From Coraliomargarita algicola (GTDB lineage Bacteria; Verrucomicrobiota; Verrucomicrobiia; Opitutales; Coraliomargaritaceae): 64,000 bases of DNA. Positions 52,915 to 63,000 of this stretch are shown in pieces (the first letter of the stretch is position 1; every line of letters begins with the position of its first letter). The DNA lies in the NCBI RefSeq assembly GCF_033878955.1, contig NZ_CP138858.1, positions 2,941,001-3,005,000 on the forward strand, read 5' to 3'. Under the pieces are notes generated by a model that was given only the letters and a program-made list of their open reading frames with translations, had not been told where the DNA came from and did no database searches. The translations under genes and the position numbers were made by a program.

Positions 52915-54612
52915 TTAAAAGGTGTCGCCCTTATACTTTTTACGAAGATGGTTGCGGATTGTGATGGCGCTTAGATTGAGGACGATGACCAGCACGATTA
53001 GCAAGAGTGTCGTGGCAAAGACCATTGGCTTGGCGGCATCGGAATCGGGCGATTGGAAGGCGAGGTCGTAAATGTGAAAGCCCAGGTGCATGAATTTGCG
53101 GTCTAGGTGAACGAAAGGAAATTCGCCATCGAGGGGCAGGCTTGGTGCGAGTTTGACCACGCCCACCAGCATTAGTGGTGCGACTTCGCCTGCGCCGCGT
53201 GCCATGGCGAGGATGAGTCCTGTCAAGATGCCGGGCGCGCTGGCGGGCAGCACGATGCGTTGAATCGCTTGCCACTTGGAAGCGCCGCAGGCGAGCGCAG
53301 CCTCACGCATGCCTCGTGGCACCGCCGAGAGTGCTTCTTCTGTGGCGACAATCACGACGGGCACAGTCATGAGTGCCAAGGTGAGGGAGGCCCACAGGAC
53401 GCCGCCGGTGCCGAAGGTGGCGGTTGGGAGTTTATGACTGAAAAACAGTTCGTCGATACTGCCACCGAGCACATAAACGAAGAAGCCGAGTCCGAAGACG
53501 CCATAAACGATGGAGGGCACACCGGCTAGATTGTTAACCGAGATGCGGACAGCTCGTACGATGACGCCCTGGGTGGCATACTCGCGCAGGTAAATGGCGG
53601 CGACCACACCGAAGGGCATCACGGCCAGGCTCATGAGCAGTGTCATGACAAAGGTGCCGAAGATCGCGGGGAAAATGCCGCCTTCAGTATTCGCCTCACG
53701 GGGGGCTTCGGACATGAAGCGCCAGATTTGTTTCAGAAAGAAGCCAACTTTGCCTGGCAGACTCATTTCATTGGGGAAGTGTGCCTGGGTGATGTTTTCA
53801 AAGCTGATGCGCCGCTCTTCGCCGGTGGCTAGACGTAGCAGCAGCGAGTCCTGGTGACGACGTTCGCGCAGCTCGCGGGCTTCCGCAGCGAGTTCGGTGT
53901 ATTGTGCCTGCAAGGCGGCTTGCTGCTCGTTTAGTTCTTGAATCTGCGGCGAAGTTTCAGCGGCAGCTTCACCCAGCTCTTCGCGCAGTGCGCGTTGCTC
54001 GAGGCGGATGGATTCCATCTTGCTGTTGATGCGTCCGATCTGCTTCTTCTCGATCTTGGTATAGGTTTCTAAGCGTTCGTTACTTTCCTCGATCGTCTTG
54101 AATAGTGCGGCCTTCAGTGCTTCTGGCTCAGTGATTGTAGTCCCATCGGCGAGTTGGATTTCGAGTGGGAAGCCAAGTGCATCTCCGAACTCGATACGCT
54201 CTAATTGGAGGATGCCAGAGGCCGGTGTAAATAAGGGTTCACCTGCTGCGTCCGTCACGATTTGGTCGGCATCGACGTAGTGATACATTTGCCCGTAGGC
54301 ATCTTTGTTGCCTGCGAAGAACTGGAATTCGCTGGTCAGGCCAGCATTGGTCGCTTCTTGTAGTCGCTTATGACGTTCCAGTGCGATGGCGCCGGCGAAG
54401 TTCTGGCCGTTGCGAGGGCCGGCGGTTGAGCCCTCGACCAATTGTACCTCGTAGATGGTGTCGGGCCAAAACATGGAGAGGCCGTTCTTGAGGATGATAC
54501 CGAGTAGCCCGATAATCAGGAGGATGCCGACACTGAGCCCCATGCCGGTGAACCAAACGAGGGCTTCACCTTTGGGGCGGATCGATGTAAAACTGTGCTG
54601 CGATTTTGGCAT
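52915..54612 (-). CDS. pstA: Phosphate ABC transporter permease PstA (long form)
   Basis: This 565-residue permease is about twice the E. coli length. A membrane helix (VWFTGMGLSVGILLIIGLLG) is followed by a large periplasmic insert with a coiled coil (IEKKQIGRINSKMESIRLEQ onward), then the usual six-helix permease from IFGTFVMTLLMSLAVMPFG. The EAA loop is ALACGASKWQAIQRIVLPAS, followed by PGILTGLILAMARGAGEVAP. A longer frame exists upstream, but the ATG at 54612 gives a start just after pstC. Such long PstA/PstC forms are also seen in marine gammaproteobacteria. Confidence 0.9.
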   Translation of the reverse strand: MPKSQHSFTSIRPKGEALVWFTGMGLSVGILLIIGLLGIILKNGLSMFWPDTIYEVQLVEGSTAGPRNGQNFAGAIALERHKRLQEATNAGLTSEFQFFAGNKDAYGQMYHYVDADQIVTDAAGEPLFTPASGILQLERIEFGDALGFPLEIQLADGTTITEPEALKAALFKTIEESNERLETYTKIEKKQIGRINSKMESIRLEQRALREELGEAAAETSPQIQELNEQQAALQAQYTELAAEARELRERRHQDSLLLRLATGEERRISFENITQAHFPNEMSLPGKVGFFLKQIWRFMSEAPREANTEGGIFPAIFGTFVMTLLMSLAVMPFGVVAAIYLREYATQGVIVRAVRISVNNLAGVPSIVYGVFGLGFFVYVLGGSIDELFFSHKLPTATFGTGGVLWASLTLALMTVPVVIVATEEALSAVPRGMREAALACGASKWQAIQRIVLPASAPGILTGLILAMARGAGEVAPLMLVGVVKLAPSLPLDGEFPFVHLDRKFMHLGFHIYDLAFQSPDSDAAKPMVFATTLLLIVLVIVLNLSAITIRNHLRKKYKGDTF

Positions 54613-54659
54613 GAGAAAAAATGCTGGTTTGCCTGTATGTGATGTGGCGGGCGCTGACT

Positions 54660-57008
54660 CTAGATCGTCTTGTATTTCTCGCGCAGGTGCTGGCGAGTGA
54701 CTTCGGCGATCGTGTTCAGTATGAATGTCAGGAGGAAGAGCGCCATCGCACCGAGGAAAAGAGTGCGGTAGAGGGTGCTGTATTGTGGTGCTTCGGGCAG
54801 TTCCACCGCGATGTTGGCCGCGAGTGTGCGCATGCCGTTGAAGATGTTCCACTCCATGATCGGCGTGTTACCCGTAGCCATCAGCAAAATCATGGTTTCA
54901 CCGACCGCACGGCCGAAGCCGATGATGGTGGCGGAGAAGATACCAGGTGAGGCTGTCGGTAGGATGACGCGCCAAGTGGTCTGCCAGCGGCTGGCACCGA
55001 GTGCCAGCGAAGCAGAGGTGAGGTAAGGCGGCACATTGGTGAGCGCATCCTCGGAAATGGTGAAAATGATCGGGATCACGGCGAAGCCCATCATGAGGCC
55101 GACCACTAAGGAGTTGCGTTGCTCAAAGCTAACGCCAGTTGTTTCAGTCCACCAAAGACGGAAGTTGCCAGCTTTGACACCGAGGTCTGGATCATAGACG
55201 CGGAACAAGACCGATTCCAGGGTGGGGCCGAGTTGCCAAGACAGGTAGCCGACGATCAGCACTACCGGCAGGATGACCATCCATTCCGAACCCGGGCGTA
55301 TGCGGTTGCGCACGGTTTGAGGCATGCGTCCCCAGAAGTAGCCCAGCATGGCGGCACTGAGTGGAACGGCAATGAGCATGAGCAGGATGGAGGGCACACG
55401 ATCTTCGATTAAAGGTGCCAGCCAAAGTGCTGCCAAGAAGCCGAGCACGACGGAAGGGAGCGAGGCCATGATTTCCATGGCAGGCTTGATGTAGCGCTTC
55501 GCTTCCGGTTTCAGATATTGCGAAACGTAAATGGCTGCCAAGATCGCGATCGGCATGGCAAAGAGCATGGCGTAGAAGGTGCCTTTGATCGAGCCGAAGA
55601 AGAGCGGCACGATCGAGAGCTTAGGCTCGAAGTCGGAGGTGCCGCTGGACGACTGCCAGTCGTATTCAGGCTCGGATTTGCCCTCATACCAGATCTTGCC
55701 GAAGAAGGCCTTTACACCCGCGTTTGGGTGTGGGTCGTCGACTGCATACACGTGTAGGTTTTGTTGTGCGTCGAAGGCGAAAATTGAATCCCAGCGTGGG
55801 CCGAGCGCGATCTTCTGTAGTGGGAAGTCGGTATCGGTTTCCCAGCGCACATCGCCTGTGGTGCTGTAGCGCAATGAGAGTTGATGCTCGTTGGAGATCA
55901 GGAATCCGCGGTTGCGTTGCGCGGGGCTAAAGTCGTTGGCACCTCCAGCATCCAGTGCTGGGAAGTCCTTGATCTTGGTGTAAAGAATTTGGCCAGCCGC
56001 TTCGTCTAGATAGCTGGCGAGTGTAATGTTCGCACCGGACTTTGAAGTTAAAATGACGGATTGTTTGCCGAGTAGCCAGTTGATCGAGTGGATCGATGTG
56101 TCCTCCAGATCGGCAAATGGCTGCAGCTTTTGCACGCGTTCCAGTTGCCCCTTGTTGAGGCGTAGGTAGTAAAGCCATCCACCCTCGGTGGTGAGTAGGA
56201 TGCGGTCGCCTTGTCCCCCAATGAGTAAGCGCTCCGGCTTTTCGTCGGTGATGCCATGGCCGAGGTCAATCTGCGCGTCCGCCACCATCTTAGGCGCGCC
56301 AAACAGGCTGGATTTAACAACGTAGGTTTGAAGAGTGACGATGGTTTCGCCGTCTGCAGTTTCTTGTAAGGTGCCGATCGCTCGGTTGGTGGTGGACTCA
56401 AAGAAAGCCAGCTGGCGCACGGGGGCGTTCGACTGGCTGAGGGCCGGCAGCAACTCTGATTTGACCTGAGGCACGACCGTGCGCGGGGCGTCCGCTAAAA
56501 ACTCAGCTTTGTAATCGAGGTGCAGCAGGGCGACGCGACCGTCTTCTGAGCCGAGCGCGATTTCACCTTTGTAGGCGTCGTAATAAAAAGCCGTCCAGTT
56601 CTTCTCTGGCAGTTTTGTGTCGACTTCAAACAGACCACGCGGGCCGAGCGCGAGTTGATTCAAGTCGCCACCGACACGTTCGTAAGTGCGGGTCTCCACA
56701 TCGCGCGGTAGATCTGCGAAGTGAAGCTGTCCAGCTTGATTCAGGAAGAAAGGGAGTTCGCCCCATTCGTCGACACCCATCACGGCGACTTCCTCCAGTG
56801 GTATGGCAACTTTCCCGACAGACTTAACTTCTGGGTGCCCGAAAAGTGGCAGAATCTGCACAAAGATGAAGGCAAAGATGGCGAAGACCGCCAGCATCAC
56901 CAACCAGCCGCCACCCTTGATCACGCCCGTCATCAGGCGGTCTAAAATCAGTGTGGTGCGGGCGACGGTGAAACGCTCTTCGGAGGGATTATTGGAAGTC
57001 GAACTCAT
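54660..57008 (-). CDS. pstC: Phosphate ABC transporter permease PstC (long form)
   Basis: This 782-residue permease has an N-terminal helix (GGWLVMLAVFAIFAFIFVQI), then a periplasmic domain of about 420 residues with propeller-like strands (LLIGGQGDRILLTTEGGWLY), and a C-terminal permease from GSIKGTFYAMLFAMPIAILA. The EAA-type loop is SLALGASRWQTTWRVILP, then GRAVGETMILLMATG. The insert is far larger than in E. coli PstC (319 residues) and may interact with PstS or with the outer membrane. It lies downstream of a terminator that separates it from pstS. Confidence 0.9.
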   Translation of the reverse strand: MSSTSNNPSEERFTVARTTLILDRLMTGVIKGGGWLVMLAVFAIFAFIFVQILPLFGHPEVKSVGKVAIPLEEVAVMGVDEWGELPFFLNQAGQLHFADLPRDVETRTYERVGGDLNQLALGPRGLFEVDTKLPEKNWTAFYYDAYKGEIALGSEDGRVALLHLDYKAEFLADAPRTVVPQVKSELLPALSQSNAPVRQLAFFESTTNRAIGTLQETADGETIVTLQTYVVKSSLFGAPKMVADAQIDLGHGITDEKPERLLIGGQGDRILLTTEGGWLYYLRLNKGQLERVQKLQPFADLEDTSIHSINWLLGKQSVILTSKSGANITLASYLDEAAGQILYTKIKDFPALDAGGANDFSPAQRNRGFLISNEHQLSLRYSTTGDVRWETDTDFPLQKIALGPRWDSIFAFDAQQNLHVYAVDDPHPNAGVKAFFGKIWYEGKSEPEYDWQSSSGTSDFEPKLSIVPLFFGSIKGTFYAMLFAMPIAILAAIYVSQYLKPEAKRYIKPAMEIMASLPSVVLGFLAALWLAPLIEDRVPSILLMLIAVPLSAAMLGYFWGRMPQTVRNRIRPGSEWMVILPVVLIVGYLSWQLGPTLESVLFRVYDPDLGVKAGNFRLWWTETTGVSFEQRNSLVVGLMMGFAVIPIIFTISEDALTNVPPYLTSASLALGASRWQTTWRVILPTASPGIFSATIIGFGRAVGETMILLMATGNTPIMEWNIFNGMRTLAANIAVELPEAPQYSTLYRTLFLGAMALFLLTFILNTIAEVTRQHLREKYKTI

Positions 57009-57071
57009 AACGATGTCAGTCGATCATTGAAGGCTAGAATCAGCTAAAAAGCGGTACTGTCTCTATATAGC

Positions 57072-57104
57072 AAAAAAAAAGTGGGTGGAGAGGCCTCCAC
57101 CCAC
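57072..57104 (-). terminator. Terminator between pstS and pstC (minus strand)
   Basis: A perfect 10-bp stem GTGGGTGGAG / CTCCACCCAC with a 4-base loop is followed, on the minus strand, by nine T. It would end most pstS transcripts, letting pstS be made in excess over the permease. Confidence 0.88.
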
Positions 57105-57122
57105 GTAAAAATTATGTGACGC

Positions 57123-58076
57123 TTATTTAAGACTGTTTAGGATCTGTTCAGCGATCGGTGCTGGAAGTGGGTAGTAGCCGTCTTTCTCGACGACTTCCTG
57201 GCCTTGCTTAGACAGCACGAAGCGCAGGAACTCGTAAGTCAATTTATCCATGGGCTCGCGTGGGTCGCGATTGACATAGACGAAGAGCTGACGAGCCAGC
57301 GGGTAGCTGCCATCGAGGCAGTTTTCTGCAGTGGGTTCGATACCATCGATCTGGATCGCTTTCACGCCAGAAGTGGTGTAGCCGATGCCGGAGTAGCCGA
57401 TGCCTGCGAGGTCAGAGCCGATGCCTTGCACCACAGAAGATGAGCCAGGCTGTTCCTTAACGCTGGAGGAGAAGTCACCACCAGCCAGTGCGACCTTCTT
57501 GAAGAAGCCGTAAGTGCCGGAGGCACTGTTACGACCGTAGAGGCTGAGTGCGCGACCGCCCAGGCTGCCCTCAAGTCCGAGTTGGCTCCATTCGGTGATG
57601 GGTGTGCCACCCTTGCGGTAAGTGCTGGAGAAGACAGAGTCGATTTGCTCGGAAGTGATGCTTTCGAGTGGGTTGTCTTTGTTGACGAAAACTGCGAGGG
57701 CATCGATCGAAGTGCCGACGGCTGTAGGCTTGTAACCGTAGCGAGCTTCGAAGGCGTCCATTTCTGAGCCCTTCATCTCGCGGCTCATGGGGCCGATTTG
57801 TGCCGTACCTTCGATGAGTGCGGGCGGTGCGGTTGAAGAGCCTTTGCCCTCGATTTGAATGTTAACATTCGGGTAAATCGCTTCGAAGCCTTCAGCCCAG
57901 AGGGTCATTAAATTGTTGAGTGTGTCGGAACCGATCGAGTTAAGGTTGCCAGATACGCCTGAAACGGATTCATAAACGGGCAAGTTCGGGTCAACGTTAG
58001 CAAGGCTGCTGGTCTGCCCAGCAAAACTCATGCAAAGGGCTGCGGTAAGACCGCGAAGGATGGATGTAGTGTTCAT
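57123..58076 (-). CDS. pstS: Phosphate-binding protein PstS
   Basis: This 317-residue periplasmic protein has a signal peptide (GLTAALCMSFAGQTSSLA) and the phosphate-contact motifs NSIGSDTLNNL, GKGSSTAPPALI, IGPMSREMKG and YGRNSASGTYGFF. It binds phosphate for Pst. It is first in the pst block. A longer in-frame start 21 codons upstream would spoil the signal peptide, so ATG 58076 is preferred. A paralogue lies in the TonB cluster at 9194. Confidence 0.92.
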   Translation of the reverse strand: MNTTSILRGLTAALCMSFAGQTSSLANVDPNLPVYESVSGVSGNLNSIGSDTLNNLMTLWAEGFEAIYPNVNIQIEGKGSSTAPPALIEGTAQIGPMSREMKGSEMDAFEARYGYKPTAVGTSIDALAVFVNKDNPLESITSEQIDSVFSSTYRKGGTPITEWSQLGLEGSLGGRALSLYGRNSASGTYGFFKKVALAGGDFSSSVKEQPGSSSVVQGIGSDLAGIGYSGIGYTTSGVKAIQIDGIEPTAENCLDGSYPLARQLFVYVNRDPREPMDKLTYEFLRFVLSKQGQEVVEKDGYYPLPAPIAEQILNSLK

Positions 58077-58170
58077 TCGTATGTGTGATCGGTTATTGTG
58101 ATTAAAATGAGTGCGAGCTGATTTGCTCACTAACTTCATTACCTTTATACGCGTGTTTTGTTTCGGAAAT

Positions 58171-58199
58171 GTGGCGCTTATGTTACAGGAAGGTTAATA
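58171..58199 (-). promoter_or_regulatory. Candidate Pho box upstream of pstS
   Basis: On the minus strand CTGTAAC (58188-58182) is followed 11 bases on by the weaker GCGCCAC, as in the 11-bp-spaced direct repeats bound by PhoB. The match is partial. Confidence 0.3.
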
Positions 58200-58433
58200 T
58201 TGTGACTATTTGTAGACCTGTGGGCAGTGTGCTTGTGGGGTGCTAGATGTGCATTATCTCACTTGTGGTGCGGGATTGTGGTCTTATTGGGGTGTTTGTT
58301 GTGTCTGTTTTGCTTGTAAATGGTGGGGCATATTTTCGTGTGTGTTTTACGGATGTGTCACATGGTTACCTGTTTGTGTCCTGGATGGCACATTAATGTA
58401 ATAAAGTGCGGCTATGTGACGAAATTAACACTC

Positions 58434-58466
58434 CTGTAACTTTAATGGCTTAGAACTGTAACAATA
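58434..58466 (+). promoter_or_regulatory. Candidate Pho box upstream of the porin
   Basis: CTGTAAC at 58434 and again at 58456, 22 bases apart, i.e. two 11-bp steps, with a degenerate middle unit. The site lies about 55-85 bp before the porin ATG. Confidence 0.4.
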
Positions 58467-58518
58467 CGGGGGTATTTTTGTGACGTTGCCGCGATGGCGC
58501 ATTTTACAAACACTAACA

Positions 58519-59706
58519 ATGAAACTATATACATTCACACAATTGACTGCGATTTCGGCGGCCTTACTTGGTTCCGCTAGCTTTGCAGCATCTAATGATG
58601 CCTTGCTGGAACTTTTGGTTCAAAAAGGTGTTCTGACTCAAGATGAAGCCACGTCGGTGGCTGCCGAACTTGAGGAGCAGGATCAGGGATTTTCAATTTC
58701 GGCTAAAGGTAAGGAAACGGTGAAGCTTCGCTTTAACGGCCGCTTACAGGGGCAATACGATTCACTCGCCGGCAGTGTCAATGGTGCGGATACGCCAACT
58801 ACGAATCATTTTTACTTCCGTCGCTTGTTCTTTGGTGTAAAGGCAAACTTGGACAACGGCTTTTATGCGGAATCCGTCTTCGACGTCGCAGGTGAAGACT
58901 TCTCATTCGATAAAGCATCTTTCGGTTACAAATTTGATGATAAGTTGAATGCACAGTTTGGCTTTCAGAAGGTGCCTTTCGGGTTCGAAGAAACTTCGTC
59001 GTCCTCAAAATTGCCAACCATCGAGCGCTCAGCCGCGAATCGTTTTTTCGCAGATCAAATTGATTTCTCTGCGCGTCACACAGGTATTCATGCGCAAGGC
59101 GATCTGGGAGCAGGCTTTAGCTATGCGGTCTCGCTGGTAAATGGTGCGCAAGGTGAAGGCACGAAACTCTGGGGAGATTCCGAGTCTGACAACGCGCTCG
59201 CCTACTTCGGTCGACTGCAGTGGGAGGCCGATGGACTCACCGTCGGTGTGGATGCGGGTGCTAATTCGAACAGCGACGATAAGGTCGGCGGCAACGATGT
59301 GGTCGCGTATACGGGCTATGTGAACTATAAGTTCGAAGGTCTGGATCTGTTGGGAGAATACTTCCATGGTGACTTAGGCGATTTTGGAGATGTCGACGGC
59401 TATGCATTACGTGCGTCGTATAAGATTGGTAAGTTCGAGCCAGTGCTTCGTTACTCTCATCTTGAAGCCGATGATTTTGATATCGATGTAGATGAGTTGA
59501 TACGTCGTGCCTCATCGGGTCCTGATGCGCTTGCTACCAGTGCGAATGCAGGCAACGAAATTGATTCTGTCTATTTCGGCGCTAACTATTATTACAGTAA
59601 AGCTGTAACATTCATGGCGGGGTACGAGATCGCCGATGCCGAGGATGAGGCAGGCACTGAAGTCGAAGTTGATGGCTTTCGCGCACGTGTCCAATTACTC
59701 TGGTAA
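58519..59706 (+). CDS. Phosphate-selective porin (OprO/OprP family)
   Basis: This 395-residue outer-membrane porin has a signal peptide (LTAISAALLGSASFA), a short N-terminal helical part (NDALLELLVQKGVLTQDEAT) of a kind typical of these porins, and a 16-strand-like barrel with FNGRLQGQYD, FYFRRLFFGVKANLDNGFYA and QFGFQKVPFGFEE. It ends FRARVQLLW with a terminal aromatic residue. Members pass phosphate or pyrophosphate. It is divergent from pstS with a shared regulatory gap, consistent with phosphate starvation control. ATG 58519 was chosen to give the signal peptide. Confidence 0.88.
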   Translation: MKLYTFTQLTAISAALLGSASFAASNDALLELLVQKGVLTQDEATSVAAELEEQDQGFSISAKGKETVKLRFNGRLQGQYDSLAGSVNGADTPTTNHFYFRRLFFGVKANLDNGFYAESVFDVAGEDFSFDKASFGYKFDDKLNAQFGFQKVPFGFEETSSSSKLPTIERSAANRFFADQIDFSARHTGIHAQGDLGAGFSYAVSLVNGAQGEGTKLWGDSESDNALAYFGRLQWEADGLTVGVDAGANSNSDDKVGGNDVVAYTGYVNYKFEGLDLLGEYFHGDLGDFGDVDGYALRASYKIGKFEPVLRYSHLEADDFDIDVDELIRRASSGPDALATSANAGNEIDSVYFGANYYYSKAVTFMAGYEIADAEDEAGTEVEVDGFRARVQLLW

Positions 59707-59733
59707 TCTCTGTTAATTCACTCGTTTGTTTTG

Positions 59734-59771
59734 AGCCCGGGACGCGCATTGCGTGTTCCGGGCTTTTTTTT
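59734..59771 (+). terminator. Rho-independent terminator after the porin
   Basis: AGCCCGGGACGCG pairs with the complementary GCGTGTTCCGGGCT (one mismatch) around CATT, then T8. Confidence 0.88.
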
Positions 59772-59852
59772 GGCATCTGGATCTTGCGCATATCATTGAG
59801 ACTAGCCTGTGTCTTGGTATGTTTCTAATGGGTTACGGGTTTGCGCCTAAAA

Positions 59853-59869
59853 GGTCACAAAAGTTACAG
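59853..59869 (-). promoter_or_regulatory. Candidate Pho box upstream of the large TonB-dependent receptor
   Basis: On the minus strand CTGTAAC-TTTT-GTGACC has the two half-sites 11 bases apart. It lies 130-150 bp before the receptor ATG. Orientation relative to the gene is inverted, so confidence is low. Confidence 0.3.
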
Positions 59870-60000
59870 CACTGTGATAATTGTAAGGAGGGCGTTATTT
59901 ACTGTTGAGAGGGCTTAGGGGGCGCGCAAAAGGGATCGTGATTTCCAGTCCGTGGACACTTTTGCTCTGCGGCAACTCTACCTTTTTTCCACAAGAATCA

Positions 60001-63000
60001 ATGAATAACAAAATTTACACTAGTGCCGTGCGCGTGCTCTTTGCTTCACTGCTGGCCGCGCAGTCAGCTTTAGCGATTAAGATCGTAGTGCCTGATCAAT
60101 ACAAGGATCAGGTCGAGGAAATGAAGAAGGCTGAACGCCAATTGCGTGAGCGTGAGTTGCAAGGAGGGGATGCGCCAAGTGATGCTAAGGGCATGTCGAT
60201 TGCTACGAGCGAAGCGCCCGAAGAGGCGCCGAAGGTCGCAGCAGATGAGTTCCTGGTACAGTCTGTTGTTGAAGCTTCAGCCACCGCGAGCGAGTATGAA
60301 GGTACACTTGCGGCTGATCAGGGCTTGGTTTCCGGCCAGATCGTAGACAAGGAATCCGGGGAGCCACTCTCAGGTGTGGCTATCTTGGTGGAAGGTGAGG
60401 ATATCGCCACAGTCACTGCGGAGGATGGCCGCTACTCGCTCGGACCTGTTGCGGCGGGGCAGTATACGCTCAGTCTTATTAAGGGTGGATACATTGAGGC
60501 GAACGTGACGGATTTTACGATCACTGGTGGTGAGGTGAGTGTGTTCCCCTTCGCCTTGCCTCCACGACCTGCGGAGATGTCGGATGATGTCTATGAGTTG
60601 CAGGATTTCACTGTGACGGCTGAAGAGGCGAACAACTTGATGATGAAGCTGGAGCTTAAATTTGACAGTAGCCGTGCGCTAGATGTGTTTAGCAGTGAAG
60701 ACTTTTCTAAGTTTGCGGCGAGCGATGTGGCTTCAGCTGTGACCCGGATATCAGGTGTTTCCGTTAATGATGGTAAGTTTCCTTCAGTGCGTGGCCTGAA
60801 TGATCGATATACTGTAACCACAATGAATGGTATGCCAGTGCCAAGTCCTGACCCGTTCCGGAAGTCTCCTCAATTTGATATTTTTCCTTCTTCCTTACTT
60901 GAATCAATCATCGTCAGCAAAACGGCGTCAGCAGACCTTTCTGGTGAGTCAACTGCGGCAAATTTCAATCTGATTACCAAACAATTGCCTGAAGAGTTCT
61001 TTTTAAAGGGTTCTATTGGTACTGGGTTTCATAGTGGATCTATTAAAGATTTTCGGACTTTTGATCGTCCTGATAGTTATCTGCTTACGGATGCTGCTGG
61101 AGGCTTAAAGCAGGCGCCATTTGACGAGCCACTTGGTAGCTCTGATCCGAATTTTCAAGGGTCAGAGCAACTGGGGTCCAAGGAGCGGGACGCACAGCCT
61201 AATGTCTCCTTTTCGCTTTCTACGGGAAATACATTCGAATTTGCTAATGGGGGAAAGCTAGGTCTCGTTTTCGCAGGCTATCATAAGCGAGAGACCTCCG
61301 CGATTCTCGATGCGCAGAATGTACAAGGTTACAATTTTAATGGTGCTGACCGGTTTGTTCCTGTGACAATAACTTTACCGCCTTTCTTGGGGGGCGGCAC
61401 TGTCGATACTTTTGAGAACAGATCCATTCCATTTGGGGATGAAACAACTTACGACCACGAGGAATACGAAGAAAGCGTCAAGTTGGGTGCCCTCGTTGGA
61501 GCTTCCTATGAGCTTAACGAAGACCATCGTTTCTTTGGTAACTTTTTCCTCAGTCGAACGGCGGATACTGTGGTTTCCCGAAATTTTAACGGTAGCAATC
61601 CTGACGAGCAGATCTCAGAAGAGTCAGACCTATTTCTTTTACGTGAACAATTATACTATGTTGAGCGTTCTCTTGCTTTAGGGCAAATTGGTGGTGAGCA
61701 TAAACTGCCAACCATCGACTTGGAACCAGAGATGACTTGGGGGCTTCAGCGTGCACGCACAAGCCAGGATGAACCTGATTTTCGAGATACTTTCGTTGTT
61801 CACCGTTACTCAGACTATCCGGATGGGGATATTCCAGAGTCGGTCAGTCGGGATAATCCGGCTTACAACGTCAACAGCGGCGACAATTTATCGCTCTCTT
61901 CAAATTCTTGGCGATATGTGCAGGAAGATGAAGATACTGGTCGCCTTGATTTTGCGCTCAATCCGATGGATACGGTCAGAGTCGCTTTCGGGGGGATGGC
62001 GAGGCGCGCAGAACGTACCTCAGAGATTCAGACATTTCTAGAGGGGCGCGGCGATGCTGACCCGACTGGTACTACTGAAGCAGGTACTGGAATCACTAAT
62101 GCAAATTTGCGTAACGGTAGCCGTTCGATTCGTGGTACTTCGGCGGCGATTCGCGATATAGACGCGCTTTACTTGTCTACTGATCTAGAGCCTGCAGAAT
62201 GGATAAAGCTTAACTTCGGGTATCGCTTCGAAGACTCTATTCTTTCGGTCGATAGTAGGACGATTTTGGATAGCTCGAATTCTTTGGCGAATGTCTTTCG
62301 CCAATATGATGCCGCTCGAGCGGAAATTGCCTCAAATCCTAGTGCAGACAGTTCATTCTACGTCCGTGCTGCCGAGGCTGACGTTCTCAACGTTGAGGAC
62401 GGGCAACGTTTTATTCTCGGCGACAGCATTGCTCGAGACCTCGAAGATCGAGTTTACTTGCCAAGTGCTAACCTCACTTTGACACCAACTAAAGGTATGC
62501 AATTAAAGCTGGGCTACTACGAGACCTTGAATCGCCCATCTTTTCGTGAAATCACCCCGGATATTTTCGTTGATGTAGGCACTGGTGACCAGCTCGGAGG
62601 CAATCCATTTTTACAATCTTCGACTGCCGATAATTACGATTTTCGCGTCGAGCTTTATCCTGAGCAGTTCGAATTTTCACTCCCCTTTGGAGAGGCTTTG
62701 TTCCATGCCGATGATATGATCGGAGTCAGTCTTTTCCGTAAGGAGATTGAGAATCCCATCGAATTTTTGCGTCCTACTGATCGTAACCTCGATGAGATTC
62801 CATTTAATAACCCTGAAGGTGCGGTGGCCGAAGGAATCGAATTTGAATTCAGTAAAAATTTAGGTTTTGTGCCGATTCCCTATGCCGAATTTTTCACTTT
62901 TGGCGGGAACATGTCGTTTACTTCTGCGATGGTCGGAGTTTCCGACGCAGAAAAAGCTTTGTTGGGGCTTAACGTCAATACGGACGAGGCTCAGCTTGAT

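Larger units (their letters stand above)
58077..58518. other. Divergent promoter region of pstS and the porin
   Basis: This 442-bp, AT- and TG-rich gap separates divergent pstS and porin genes. It has several CTGTAAC-type repeats (see the separate entry). No gene was seen. The likely content is two Pho-controlled promoters. Confidence 0.6.
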
